A DNA stretch of 41,583 bases from RGIG3528 sp045629005 (lineage in GTDB: Bacteria; Bacillota; Clostridia; Lachnospirales; Lachnospiraceae), in assembly GCA_045629005.1 (NCBI GenBank), contig JAZQQJ010000060.1, forward strand, positions 1 to 41,583, in the 5' to 3' direction. Of the stretch, positions 24,530-32,239 are shown piece by piece; the first letter of the stretch is position 1; the number at the start of each line of letters is the position of its first letter. The position numbers and the translations under genes are program-made. The notes under the pieces are model-generated. The model searched no databases and was not told the origin of the DNA. It saw only the letters and a list, made by a program, of their open reading frames with translations.

Positions 24530-25513
24530 TCAGTATTTCAACATATTGTCGTATGACAATACCGGTCGTCCTTCTTCGTTCCATTCAACCTTCATAAGGA
24601 ATGTATGACGGTTCGGATCGTAAAGAGGATTGCCTATAATATCCCTGTATGTTCTTGAGTGGAACACACAGACATCATTTCCGTCTTTATCGGTTGTAAA
24701 GGAATTGTGTCCCGGACCATAGAAGCCTTTTTCGGCATCACTGGACAAAACAGGATGACGTTCCTTTTTCCATTCTTTAGGGTCAAGCAAATCTTTATCG
24801 CAGGAAATACTCATCATACCTACGCAATACCCTTCTCCGGTTGCACTTGCGGAATATGTGAGATAAATCATGTTGTCATGCTTTACCACTCCGGGTGCCT
24901 CATTGACCCATATATCGACCCTTTCCCAGTCGTAATCCGGCGTTGTAAGCAGTACCTGCGCCGTTGAAAGCTTTGTTGCGCTTTCCATTTTTGCGATGTA
25001 CAGATTCGAAATCTGAATACCAACGCTGACTTTTTCTGCCCAGACACAGTACCAGCTTCCTTTGTTTTCGAAAACTGTCATGTCCAGTGAAAATGCATCA
25101 AACGAGTAAATATCGTTATCCGCACGCTGCATCTTTCCTTTTTCGACCCATTTCCCCGTCATAGGGTCGTTTCTGGTGCATTCAAGAACAAACGGTCTTA
25201 TTTTCCATACATTGTTTCGCTCTCCGCCTGCAAAGTAGATGTACCACTTTCCGAAAAGAAAATGGAGTTCGGGAGCCCAGATGTGACAGCTCATTTCCCC
25301 GTCTTCGTGTGCGGTCCATACTGTCTTTTCCTCGGCATTTTTAAGTCCCTCAAGTGTATCCGAGCATCTTAACGCTATACGGTTATATTCCGGTACTGAA
25401 GCGGTAAAATAGTATTTACCGTCATCATGGCGATATACGTACGGATCTGCATGCTGTTCTATAAACGCTTTATTGTATTCGGTAATTATTCCGTTACGGG
25501 ATGTTTCCGGCAT
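24530..25513 (-). CDS. Cytoplasmic GH43, probable exo-alpha-L-arabinofuranosidase
   Basis: 327 residues, a bare five-bladed propeller without signal peptide. Base Asp23 in HADPYVYRHDDG, pKa modulator Asp143 in SLDMTVFENKGSWYCVW, and acid Glu204 in WVNEAPGVVK are visible, as is HIWAPELHF near 76-84. The pattern resembles exo-acting 1,5-arabinan enzymes (such as the GH43_26 group), which release arabinose from imported arabino-oligosaccharides. The subfamily is my inference from motif similarity. The start has GAGGA upstream. A hairpin-rich 139-bp spacer separates it from the large lipoprotein gene before it; the lipoprotein GH43 follows directly. Confidence 0.87.
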   Translation of the reverse strand: MPETSRNGIITEYNKAFIEQHADPYVYRHDDGKYYFTASVPEYNRIALRCSDTLEGLKNAEEKTVWTAHEDGEMSCHIWAPELHFLFGKWYIYFAGGERNNVWKIRPFVLECTRNDPMTGKWVEKGKMQRADNDIYSFDAFSLDMTVFENKGSWYCVWAEKVSVGIQISNLYIAKMESATKLSTAQVLLTTPDYDWERVDIWVNEAPGVVKHDNMIYLTYSASATGEGYCVGMMSISCDKDLLDPKEWKKERHPVLSSDAEKGFYGPGHNSFTTDKDGNDVCVFHSRTYRDIIGNPLYDPNRHTFLMKVEWNEEGRPVLSYDNMLKY

Positions 25514-25548
25514 TTTATGTCCTCATTTCAAAGCAAGTGTTTTTATTT

Positions 25549-25633
25549 ATGCATGTCTTTATTTTCCGGCAAACATTTGAAAGCTGTGACATGCATTCGA
25601 ATTCGGGAGGGGCCCGAAGGCCCCACCGGATTC
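25549..25633 (-). other. Stacked hairpins between the lipoprotein and GH43 genes
   Basis: A strong GC-rich stem spans 25599-25633, with arms GGGGCC/GGCCCC inside a longer imperfect stem, but no T-run follows on the minus strand. Just beyond it, 9-bp arms ATGCATGTC (25549-25557) and GACATGCAT (25588-25596) flank 30 bp. It may stabilise the upstream mRNA or act as a partial terminator. Confidence 0.6.
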
Positions 25634-25652
25634 TAAAAGAAGGAAATTAATA

Positions 25653-28577
25653 TCAGAATATAAGGTATGCCTTTTCAAGTGTGAATGTCATGAAGAGGTC
25701 GCCACCTATTGTGATGCCCTTGTAGCTCTCGTGATATACCTTGCCGTCCTTTGTAACGATTGTGATGATGACATCTGCTGTTGCTCCGTTGTTTACAACA
25801 GAAACAGTAACATCTGCGCCATCCATGTCGGATGTGTATGTATCCCAGTTGAAATCGTTCTCAAGAACTGCTGTTGTGTAATCGCCGATTGTGCCACCCC
25901 AGCCGTATGCATCTGCACGGCATACTGCGTACTCTGCATAGTTGGGATCAACATCTGCTGAATGGCCTTCTGCAACGTTCTGAAGAATTACAAGGAAGTT
26001 ATCCCAGTTGTTTGCACCATCAGTGTAGTTTGTGAAGTTCTTTGTAACAGTAGCGCCCTCAGGAACTGCCCAGATGTCTGAGAAGAATGTCCAGAAAGCT
26101 GCTGTAAGGTCTGTAGGACCTACAACTGTCTGATCTTCATAGTCGAATACCTGATATGACTTCTCGTTTGTGAAGCAGAAGTAAAGGTCTCCGCCAGTTG
26201 TGATGCCCTTATAGCTCTGGTAGTAAGTCTTGTGGTCAACAGTTGTAATGATGCAGTTAACATCTGCTGTTGCGCCATTGTTTGTAACTGCAACTTCTAC
26301 ATGAGCAGCATCCATATCACCTGTAAATGTATCCCAGTTAATGTTGTTTGTTAAAACTGCTGTTGTGTAGTCACCGATAGCACCGCCCCAACCGTAAGCA
26401 TCAGCACGGCATACTGCATACTCTGCATATGCTTCGTTGTCTGTTGCGGAATGGCCTGTAGGTGTGTTCTGAAGAACTACAAGGTAGTTATCCCAGTTGT
26501 TTACACCGTCTGTGTAGTTTGTGAAGCTCTTTACTACTGTCTGTCCAACAGGAACTTCCCAAATGTCGGAATGTGTTGTCCAGAATGCCTGTGAGCAGTC
26601 TGTAGCACCAAGAACTACTGTTTCCTGGCCAAATACAAGGTAAGACTTTTCACATGTAAATGTCATGTAAAGGTCGCCGCCTGTTGTGATGCCGGCATAC
26701 TTTTCTGTATACTTTGTGCCGTCCAATGTTGTAATGTTGCAAACAATATCAGCTGTAGCACCGTTATTTGTAACTGTAACCTCACAAAGAGCGCCATCCA
26801 TATCGGATGTGAATGTATCCCAGTTGAAGTTATTTTCAATTGTAGCTGTTGTGTAATCACCGATAGCACCGCCCCAGCCGTAAGCATCAGCACGGCATAC
26901 TGCATACTCTGCATATGCTTCGTTATCTGCTGCGGAATGGCCTGTAGGAACGTTCTGAAGGATTACAAGGAAGTTATCCCAGTTGTTAACGCCATCTGTG
27001 AAGTTAGCGAATGTCTTTGTTACGGATGTGCCTTCCGGAACTGCCCAAATGTCTGAGAATGCTGTCCAGAATGCCTGTGAGCAGTCTGTTGCGCCAATGA
27101 TTGTATCGTTACCGATCTTAACTGTCTTATCCTTTATTGAAAGGATGTCAACATATGCGTTCTCACATGTGAAGTAGAATACAACAGGATCGGAAGCTGA
27201 TGTGAATAAGTTGTCAAGAGTTACTGTCATGCGGTTTGAACCTTCGTTGAAGTCAACGTTGTCGCATTCAACGTAAAGCTGGCTGCCCTGTCTTGTGATG
27301 TTAACAGTAACGTCTGCATCACGCATTGCCTTCTGTGTCCATGTGTTCCAGTTGCCCCATGAATATGTGAATGCACTTGCTGCAATATCGCCTGCTGCTG
27401 TGTAACCTGTAGCATCTGCGCGAACTACTGCATACTCGCTGTAGCCTTCAGCGCCTGCATCCTTGTTTGCAAAGATGATTCCGTAGTTATCTGTTGACTT
27501 ATTACCTGCTGACCAGTTGTGAAGCTTAATCTGCCATGTCTCGCCATCTTTGATTTCTGTAGCAGATGACTTTGTAGCCATCCATGCTGATGCAAATTCA
27601 GCGTTACCAAGGCTTTCGATTGCGCCCTCTTCCTTATAGAACTCGAAAACGTGCTCAGGCTCAACATATGTAGCCTTCTGGTTTCCGTCTGCGAAGAGTG
27701 TTGCGGCCTGACCTGCTGTCAGAGCCTTATCGAATACATAAAATTCATCAAATGCACCCTTGAAGGTTGCATCCCAGTAGTTTACGCCGAGGAGCATTTC
27801 AAAGTTCTCAGAAGGTGCCATTGCATTGAATACTGTAGGAACGATGCCGTAATCAACACCGTTTACATACAGCTCGGCATTAATGAGTTCGCCATCATCG
27901 GAGAGATTGTTTCCGTCAACTACGAATACGATATTAACCCAGTCCTTAACGTGCTCGCCTTCACCTGCATCAGGTGCCCAGTTAGGCCACTTTGCATTGT
28001 CTGCCTGATCGTAAGACCATACGCAAGGGAATGCGGGTTCACCGCTCCACTCTGTACGTGTGAAGTTTACATAGTGCTGGCTGCCTGTTAAATCACCGTG
28101 GATATCGGGACCGTACTGAACGGTAGGCATATATGTTGCAAAACGGGATGCATTTACCCAGAAGCTGATTGTGTATGTATCGCCTACACCCTGAACCTTG
28201 GGAAGCTTGTAGCCTGTAACGCCGTCAGCATAGATTGCCTGACCCTTAACGCCGTCTACGAAAACAACGTCTTTGTCATCAACGTACTGAACGATAGGTG
28301 TAGCTGTTGTATCTTTCTTTACGACTCTGATTCCGTCTGTTCCGTCTGCCTTGTCAAAAGAATAATAGTAAACGGGTTCCGGAAGAGCTTCTGCTGCAGG
28401 AGCCTGCTGTTCAGGCTTTGTTGTAGGTGTAGCAGGTGCTGCTGTCGGTGTTACCTGTACTTCCTGTGTAGGTGCTGCAGTAGGTGTGCTTGTGTTGCCC
28501 TCATTCTTTGTGCAGCCTGCAAAAAGAAGGGAAACCATGCTGAGGCACAAAACAGCGCTTAATAATTTCTTACGCAT
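25653..28577 (-). CDS. Large surface lipoprotein: LamG domain plus tandem repeated modules
   Basis: 974 residues. Signal peptide with lipobox LFAGC (Cys22), a Thr/Pro/Ala-rich linker to about 65, a LamG/concanavalin-like domain (about 68-300, containing ISFWVNASRF and FDEFYVFDKALT), a divergent module at 310-495, then three near-identical modules at 496-657, 658-820 and 821-974. Each repeat opens with FWTxxSDIWxVP, then FTDGVNNWDN, EYAVCRADAYGWGG and a KGIT-GGDL strand. No catalytic residues are evident. I infer that it binds glycan at the surface, like the binding proteins of Bacteroides loci, though the fold differs. DNA of the repeats is also similar, so recombination could change copy number. 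Start has GGAGG. It lies in the arabinan operon after the binding-protein gene. Confidence 0.85.
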   Translation of the reverse strand: MRKKLLSAVLCLSMVSLLFAGCTKNEGNTSTPTAAPTQEVQVTPTAAPATPTTKPEQQAPAAEALPEPVYYYSFDKADGTDGIRVVKKDTTATPIVQYVDDKDVVFVDGVKGQAIYADGVTGYKLPKVQGVGDTYTISFWVNASRFATYMPTVQYGPDIHGDLTGSQHYVNFTRTEWSGEPAFPCVWSYDQADNAKWPNWAPDAGEGEHVKDWVNIVFVVDGNNLSDDGELINAELYVNGVDYGIVPTVFNAMAPSENFEMLLGVNYWDATFKGAFDEFYVFDKALTAGQAATLFADGNQKATYVEPEHVFEFYKEEGAIESLGNAEFASAWMATKSSATEIKDGETWQIKLHNWSAGNKSTDNYGIIFANKDAGAEGYSEYAVVRADATGYTAAGDIAASAFTYSWGNWNTWTQKAMRDADVTVNITRQGSQLYVECDNVDFNEGSNRMTVTLDNLFTSASDPVVFYFTCENAYVDILSIKDKTVKIGNDTIIGATDCSQAFWTAFSDIWAVPEGTSVTKTFANFTDGVNNWDNFLVILQNVPTGHSAADNEAYAEYAVCRADAYGWGGAIGDYTTATIENNFNWDTFTSDMDGALCEVTVTNNGATADIVCNITTLDGTKYTEKYAGITTGGDLYMTFTCEKSYLVFGQETVVLGATDCSQAFWTTHSDIWEVPVGQTVVKSFTNYTDGVNNWDNYLVVLQNTPTGHSATDNEAYAEYAVCRADAYGWGGAIGDYTTAVLTNNINWDTFTGDMDAAHVEVAVTNNGATADVNCIITTVDHKTYYQSYKGITTGGDLYFCFTNEKSYQVFDYEDQTVVGPTDLTAAFWTFFSDIWAVPEGATVTKNFTNYTDGANNWDNFLVILQNVAEGHSADVDPNYAEYAVCRADAYGWGGTIGDYTTAVLENDFNWDTYTSDMDGADVTVSVVNNGATADVIITIVTKDGKVYHESYKGITIGGDLFMTFTLEKAYLIF

Positions 28578-28598
28578 ATATATTTCCTCCTTAAAAAT

Positions 28599-30143
28599 TT
28601 AGTTTGCGAAGGCGTCAACTACTGCCTGATACTTGGCAAGTTCTTCTGCGGAAAGAATGTTGTAGCCATAAGGTCCGAAGTAAGAAATCATTGCTTCTGC
28701 GTGGTAGTAGTTAGCCTGCTCTGTTGCTTCAAGAACGTAGTCTGCAGCCTTTGCTCTGCCTTCATCTACGAGATCATGAATGCCGATGTTGTTGAAGTAC
28801 TGGTCACAGAAGTTCCAGTAGCCTGCGATTGAATACCAGCCGTAAGGAACCGGTCTTGTGATGCTTGCGAAATAGTCATCCCAGTAAGGCTTGTGCTCTG
28901 CATCCTGAGGGAAAAGCTTCGCAAATCTGTCCCAGATGCCCTTATCAAGAGTAAGCGGATAAGGCATTGTGGAGTTCTTAAGAGGTGTACCTGATGCATT
29001 TACAATGCTTGTATCCTCATAGATATCAAGTCTTGCATTCCATCCGTCGATGCCCCAGCCCATGAACTTAAGAAGCAGATATGCTTCGTAAGGATGCTTA
29101 CATGATGTTGAAACACCACCCATATACATGTTGGAAATAACGTTGTGCTGCTTTTCATCAACTACATTGGGTGTTACATAAGGAACGATATCGAGGCCGT
29201 ATTCTTCCTGGTAGCCTTCCATCCCCCAAAGGTTCTGGAATGTCCATGAGCCTTCTGAGAATACTGCTACGTGGCCTGTTGCACCAAACCATGTGTTCCA
29301 GTCTCCCGACCAGTCTTCCATCTGCTGTGTGCTCTGCTGAGGAGCTACATAGCCGCCGAGTTTAAGATCTGAGAACTGCTGCTCGCCGATTGCCCAGTAC
29401 TGAAGGTCGAAGTCGTTTCCGTCGAAACCGAACTCACCCTTGATAGCACGCTCTGCGTTTGTGCAGGCAGCAATACCGTAAAGGGAGTCAAGTCTGTTGT
29501 AGTAACCAAGTCCGTAGTACTTCATACCGGTACGGTCATCTACTGTTGCAGCCTTGATGAGATCGATCATCTCGCTCCATGTCCAGTCTGTTCTGGGCAT
29601 CTGAAGATTAAGCTTTTCGATTACGTTTCTGTCGATGAAAACTGCGCTGGGCCAGAACATCATAGGAACGGCATATCTTGCATTTGTATCGAAGCATCCG
29701 ATGCCATATTCCTTAATGGTTGTCATAAGGTTTGCGTTTTCGGGATCGTTGTCGAAATACTGACTGATATCAAGCCAATACTGGTTTGCAAGAGCTGTAT
29801 CGGAGTCGGTTCCTTCGAATACATCCGGGAAGTTTCCGGCTGAAGCTGCTGCAGATAAGTCTGTGCTCATATCTTCGATGATTCTGCACTCAACCTTAAT
29901 GTTCGGATAAAGCTGCATAAATTTCTCAGCCATGAGATTTGCTGTTGTTTCATCCTCATAGCTCCAGAAAGTCAGAGTAATCTGTTCTTCTGTGTTTACT
30001 GCAGGCGTTCCGCCATCAGTAACAGAGCTTGTCCCCTGATTTTGCTTTTGGTCTGTATTCGACTCTGTGCCTGTTGTTCCGCATCCGACGATGGAAAAAA
30101 GCATAAGAACAGCCAAAAGTAACGCTAAAATTCTCTTTTTCAT
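28599..30143 (-). CDS. Sugar ABC transporter lipoprotein binding protein
   Basis: About 514 residues. MKKRILALLLAV...FSIVGC is a lipoprotein signal (Cys near 20). The rest is a family 1 extracellular solute-binding protein: ITLTFWSYEDE near the start of the mature part, FPDVFEGTDSDTA, and a WTWSEMIDLI segment typical of carbohydrate binders. It delivers sugar or oligosaccharide to the two permeases encoded just upstream on the strand. The ATG at 30143 has AGGAGG 4 nt before it; the frame extends 12 codons further with no support. Together with 30238-32227 it makes a complete importer except for the ATPase, presumably a shared MsmK-like protein elsewhere. Confidence 0.92.
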   Translation of the reverse strand: MKKRILALLLAVLMLFSIVGCGTTGTESNTDQKQNQGTSSVTDGGTPAVNTEEQITLTFWSYEDETTANLMAEKFMQLYPNIKVECRIIEDMSTDLSAAASAGNFPDVFEGTDSDTALANQYWLDISQYFDNDPENANLMTTIKEYGIGCFDTNARYAVPMMFWPSAVFIDRNVIEKLNLQMPRTDWTWSEMIDLIKAATVDDRTGMKYYGLGYYNRLDSLYGIAACTNAERAIKGEFGFDGNDFDLQYWAIGEQQFSDLKLGGYVAPQQSTQQMEDWSGDWNTWFGATGHVAVFSEGSWTFQNLWGMEGYQEEYGLDIVPYVTPNVVDEKQHNVISNMYMGGVSTSCKHPYEAYLLLKFMGWGIDGWNARLDIYEDTSIVNASGTPLKNSTMPYPLTLDKGIWDRFAKLFPQDAEHKPYWDDYFASITRPVPYGWYSIAGYWNFCDQYFNNIGIHDLVDEGRAKAADYVLEATEQANYYHAEAMISYFGPYGYNILSAEELAKYQAVVDAFAN

Positions 30144-30200
30144 AGTTCCTCCTAAAAATTTATTATCGATTCCGCTCACACGGCGGGAAGGATCAAGTTA

Positions 30201-30236
30201 ATCATCATTTTTTCGCTATCACTCAAAAATAATGAT
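30201..30236. repeat. Interspersed hairpin repeat, copy C
   Basis: Arms ATCATCATTTTT (30201-30212) and AAAAATAATGAT (30225-30236) with one mismatch; the loop contains TTCGCT. It starts 2 nt after the permease stop codon, inside the operon, so it could tune expression of the binding-protein gene. Confidence 0.78.
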
Positions 30237-30237
30237 G

Positions 30238-31248
30238 TCATTCGCCCGTGATACCTGCACGGTCGATTGATTCAACAAACTGTCTTTGAAGAATCAGATA
30301 CATAACAAACAACGGAATAATGCTGAGAGACGTTGCCGCCATACGTACGGATTCGTTCAGCGACGTTGCCGTATCTCCAACACTTGCCCTTGTGTTGAAG
30401 GACATATCAAAGTCCTTGAGTTTTATTACAAGGTTTGTCCAAATGCTCTTTGTCGTAAGTCCCTGAACATAAAGCTCCGTAAGGTAAGACTCGTTCCAGT
30501 ACCATACAAAGCTGAAAAGGACAACCGTAACAATTGCAGGCACTGCGGAAGGCACCGCAATTCTGAAGAAGGTCTTCAGATGTCCCGCTCCGTCTATGGA
30601 AGCCGCCTCCATAAGAACCTTTGGCACCTGCTTAAAGAACTGATAGAAAATCAGTATGAAAATCGGTGCGTTAAGTCCGTTTCCAAAAAGTGCCGGAAGT
30701 ATGAAGGTCCACAGTGTTCCGAGTATCTTGAACTTGTTGAACAGCACATAAGTGGGAATCATGGTAACCTGTGACGGCAGAATATACACAAAAATCAAAA
30801 GTGCCATCATAAGCTTTTTGCCTTTGAAGTTGTATCTTGCAAAACCGTATCCGACCATCATACAGATAACTACGTTGCATATTGTCGGAAGTGCGGCTAT
30901 TACAATGCCTTTACCGAAGGTTTTCCAGAATTCCATGGACTTTGCAGCATCGATATAATTTTGAAGATATAAGGAGCTGGGAAGCCACTTAACCGAGGTG
31001 TCCAGCAGGTCGTTCCTATCCATGAAGCTTGTGCTTATCATGTAAAGAATCGGATACAGATATACGAAGCCGATGCAAATGAGGAGCCCGTATACGACAA
31101 TCATCTTGCCGACTCCGTCTTTTTCTCTCGTTCCAAATACAAAGCGATGGAGCTTTTCTTTTGTAAACACGCGCTTATTCGCGATTGTCAAGGTCTTCGT
31201 AGCTTGTGAACTTGTGCCTTGCAACTGCTTTTTTGTATCTCTTTGCAT
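30238..31248 (-). CDS. Sugar ABC transporter permease, MalG type
   Basis: 336 residues, six membrane segments after a cytoplasmic N-terminus of about 45 residues. The EAA loop that contacts the ATPase is EAASIDGAGHLKTFFRI near 210-226. The typical N-terminal segment YPILYMISTSFM is present. It forms a channel with the MalF-type protein encoded just upstream. The start codon lies 74 nt inside the upstream gene, with AAAGGAGG 10 nt before it, so translation is likely coupled. Confidence 0.92.
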   Translation of the reverse strand: MQRDTKKQLQGTSSQATKTLTIANKRVFTKEKLHRFVFGTREKDGVGKMIVVYGLLICIGFVYLYPILYMISTSFMDRNDLLDTSVKWLPSSLYLQNYIDAAKSMEFWKTFGKGIVIAALPTICNVVICMMVGYGFARYNFKGKKLMMALLIFVYILPSQVTMIPTYVLFNKFKILGTLWTFILPALFGNGLNAPIFILIFYQFFKQVPKVLMEAASIDGAGHLKTFFRIAVPSAVPAIVTVVLFSFVWYWNESYLTELYVQGLTTKSIWTNLVIKLKDFDMSFNTRASVGDTATSLNESVRMAATSLSIIPLFVMYLILQRQFVESIDRAGITGE

Positions 31249-32227
31249 GCTGTATGCTCCTCCTTTGTATTTTTTTCTGGTGCCGTTTTTCCTTCTTAAG
31301 CATTCTGTTTCTGCGTTCTACGGCACGGTCGTAGGCATCCTTCTTCGAGCCCAGAAGCAGGAAGAAAAGAAGAACAATCAACGTAACGACAACTGCGTAC
31401 ATCCATGCCATTGCCGATGCATAACCGTAGCCCTTTTCCTTTGTTCCGGAGAACATCGCGCTCTCAATCATATTGATAAGGCTGTTCTGCTCGTTGCTTG
31501 AAAGGAAAATAACCGAATATACCGCATTCAGAAGAATCATGGGCTTAATTGTCGGAAGTGTAATCTTCCAGAAGCATTCCCATCCGGAACCACCGTCGAT
31601 TTTTGCCGCTTCGTAAAGATCGGGTGGAACCTTCTGCAGGGCGGACAGGAAAATGAGTATCTGAACTCCGGAATACCAGAGAATCATTATCATATTCGAG
31701 AATATCTCGCCCACGGAACTTGCTATTTTCATCGGAAGTACTCTTGCAAAGGCAGATACAATTGCCTGAACATTCATCGCGGGAATTGTAGATGCGCCCT
31801 CGCTCACGAGCATATTCATAACCGGACCGCTGACTATGATTACCGGCAGGAAGAAAATCAGTCTGAAGAAGCCCTTAAGCTTAATCTTCCCATTCAGCAT
31901 TATTGCTATAATCAGCGCAAACACGACTATAATCGGTACTTCAACGATGGTCTGCCATATGTAGGTGACCAGCTGCTCCGGGAACTCATGGTTTTCAAGC
32001 CAGATCTGCGTGAAGTTCTGAGTTCCGACAGGAATGAAGTTGGTACCCATAGGCGTGATTCGGATGTTGTACCACATGTACCGGAAGGACTGGCACAGCG
32101 GATACAGCAAAAACGCAATCACACCGATAAGCCACGGCGCCACGAACACATAACCCATGCGGGCTTCACGTTTTTCGAGTTTACCGAGCTTTATTTTCTG
32201 TTTTTTTTGTTTTTTCTCCTTAGCCAT
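31175..32227 (-). CDS. Sugar ABC transporter permease, MalF type
   Basis: 350 residues with six membrane segments. A lysine-rich N-terminus precedes MGYVFVAPWLIGV, and the EAA loop is YEAAKIDGGSGWECFWKI. It should pair with the MalG-type permease encoded next to it. The C-terminal basic tail (about 310-350) is longer than usual and is the part that overlaps the next gene. It begins 12 nt after the DUF5696 stop codon. Confidence 0.92.
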   Translation of the reverse strand: MAKEKKQKKQKIKLGKLEKREARMGYVFVAPWLIGVIAFLLYPLCQSFRYMWYNIRITPMGTNFIPVGTQNFTQIWLENHEFPEQLVTYIWQTIVEVPIIVVFALIIAIMLNGKIKLKGFFRLIFFLPVIIVSGPVMNMLVSEGASTIPAMNVQAIVSAFARVLPMKIASSVGEIFSNMIMILWYSGVQILIFLSALQKVPPDLYEAAKIDGGSGWECFWKITLPTIKPMILLNAVYSVIFLSSNEQNSLINMIESAMFSGTKEKGYGYASAMAWMYAVVVTLIVLLFFLLLGSKKDAYDRAVERRNRMLKKEKRHQKKIQRRSIQHAKRYKKAVARHKFTSYEDLDNRE

Positions 32228-32239
32228 TGTCTTCCCGCC

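Noticed and set aside
25549..25633. Ordinary intrinsic terminator
   Set aside because: The stem is strong, but no U-tract follows on the transcribed strand, so I list it only as a structure.
27651..28562. Cysteine-rich plus-strand open frames opposite the lipoprotein gene
   Set aside because: They are antisense shadows of the repeated, biased codon pattern, without a ribosome site.
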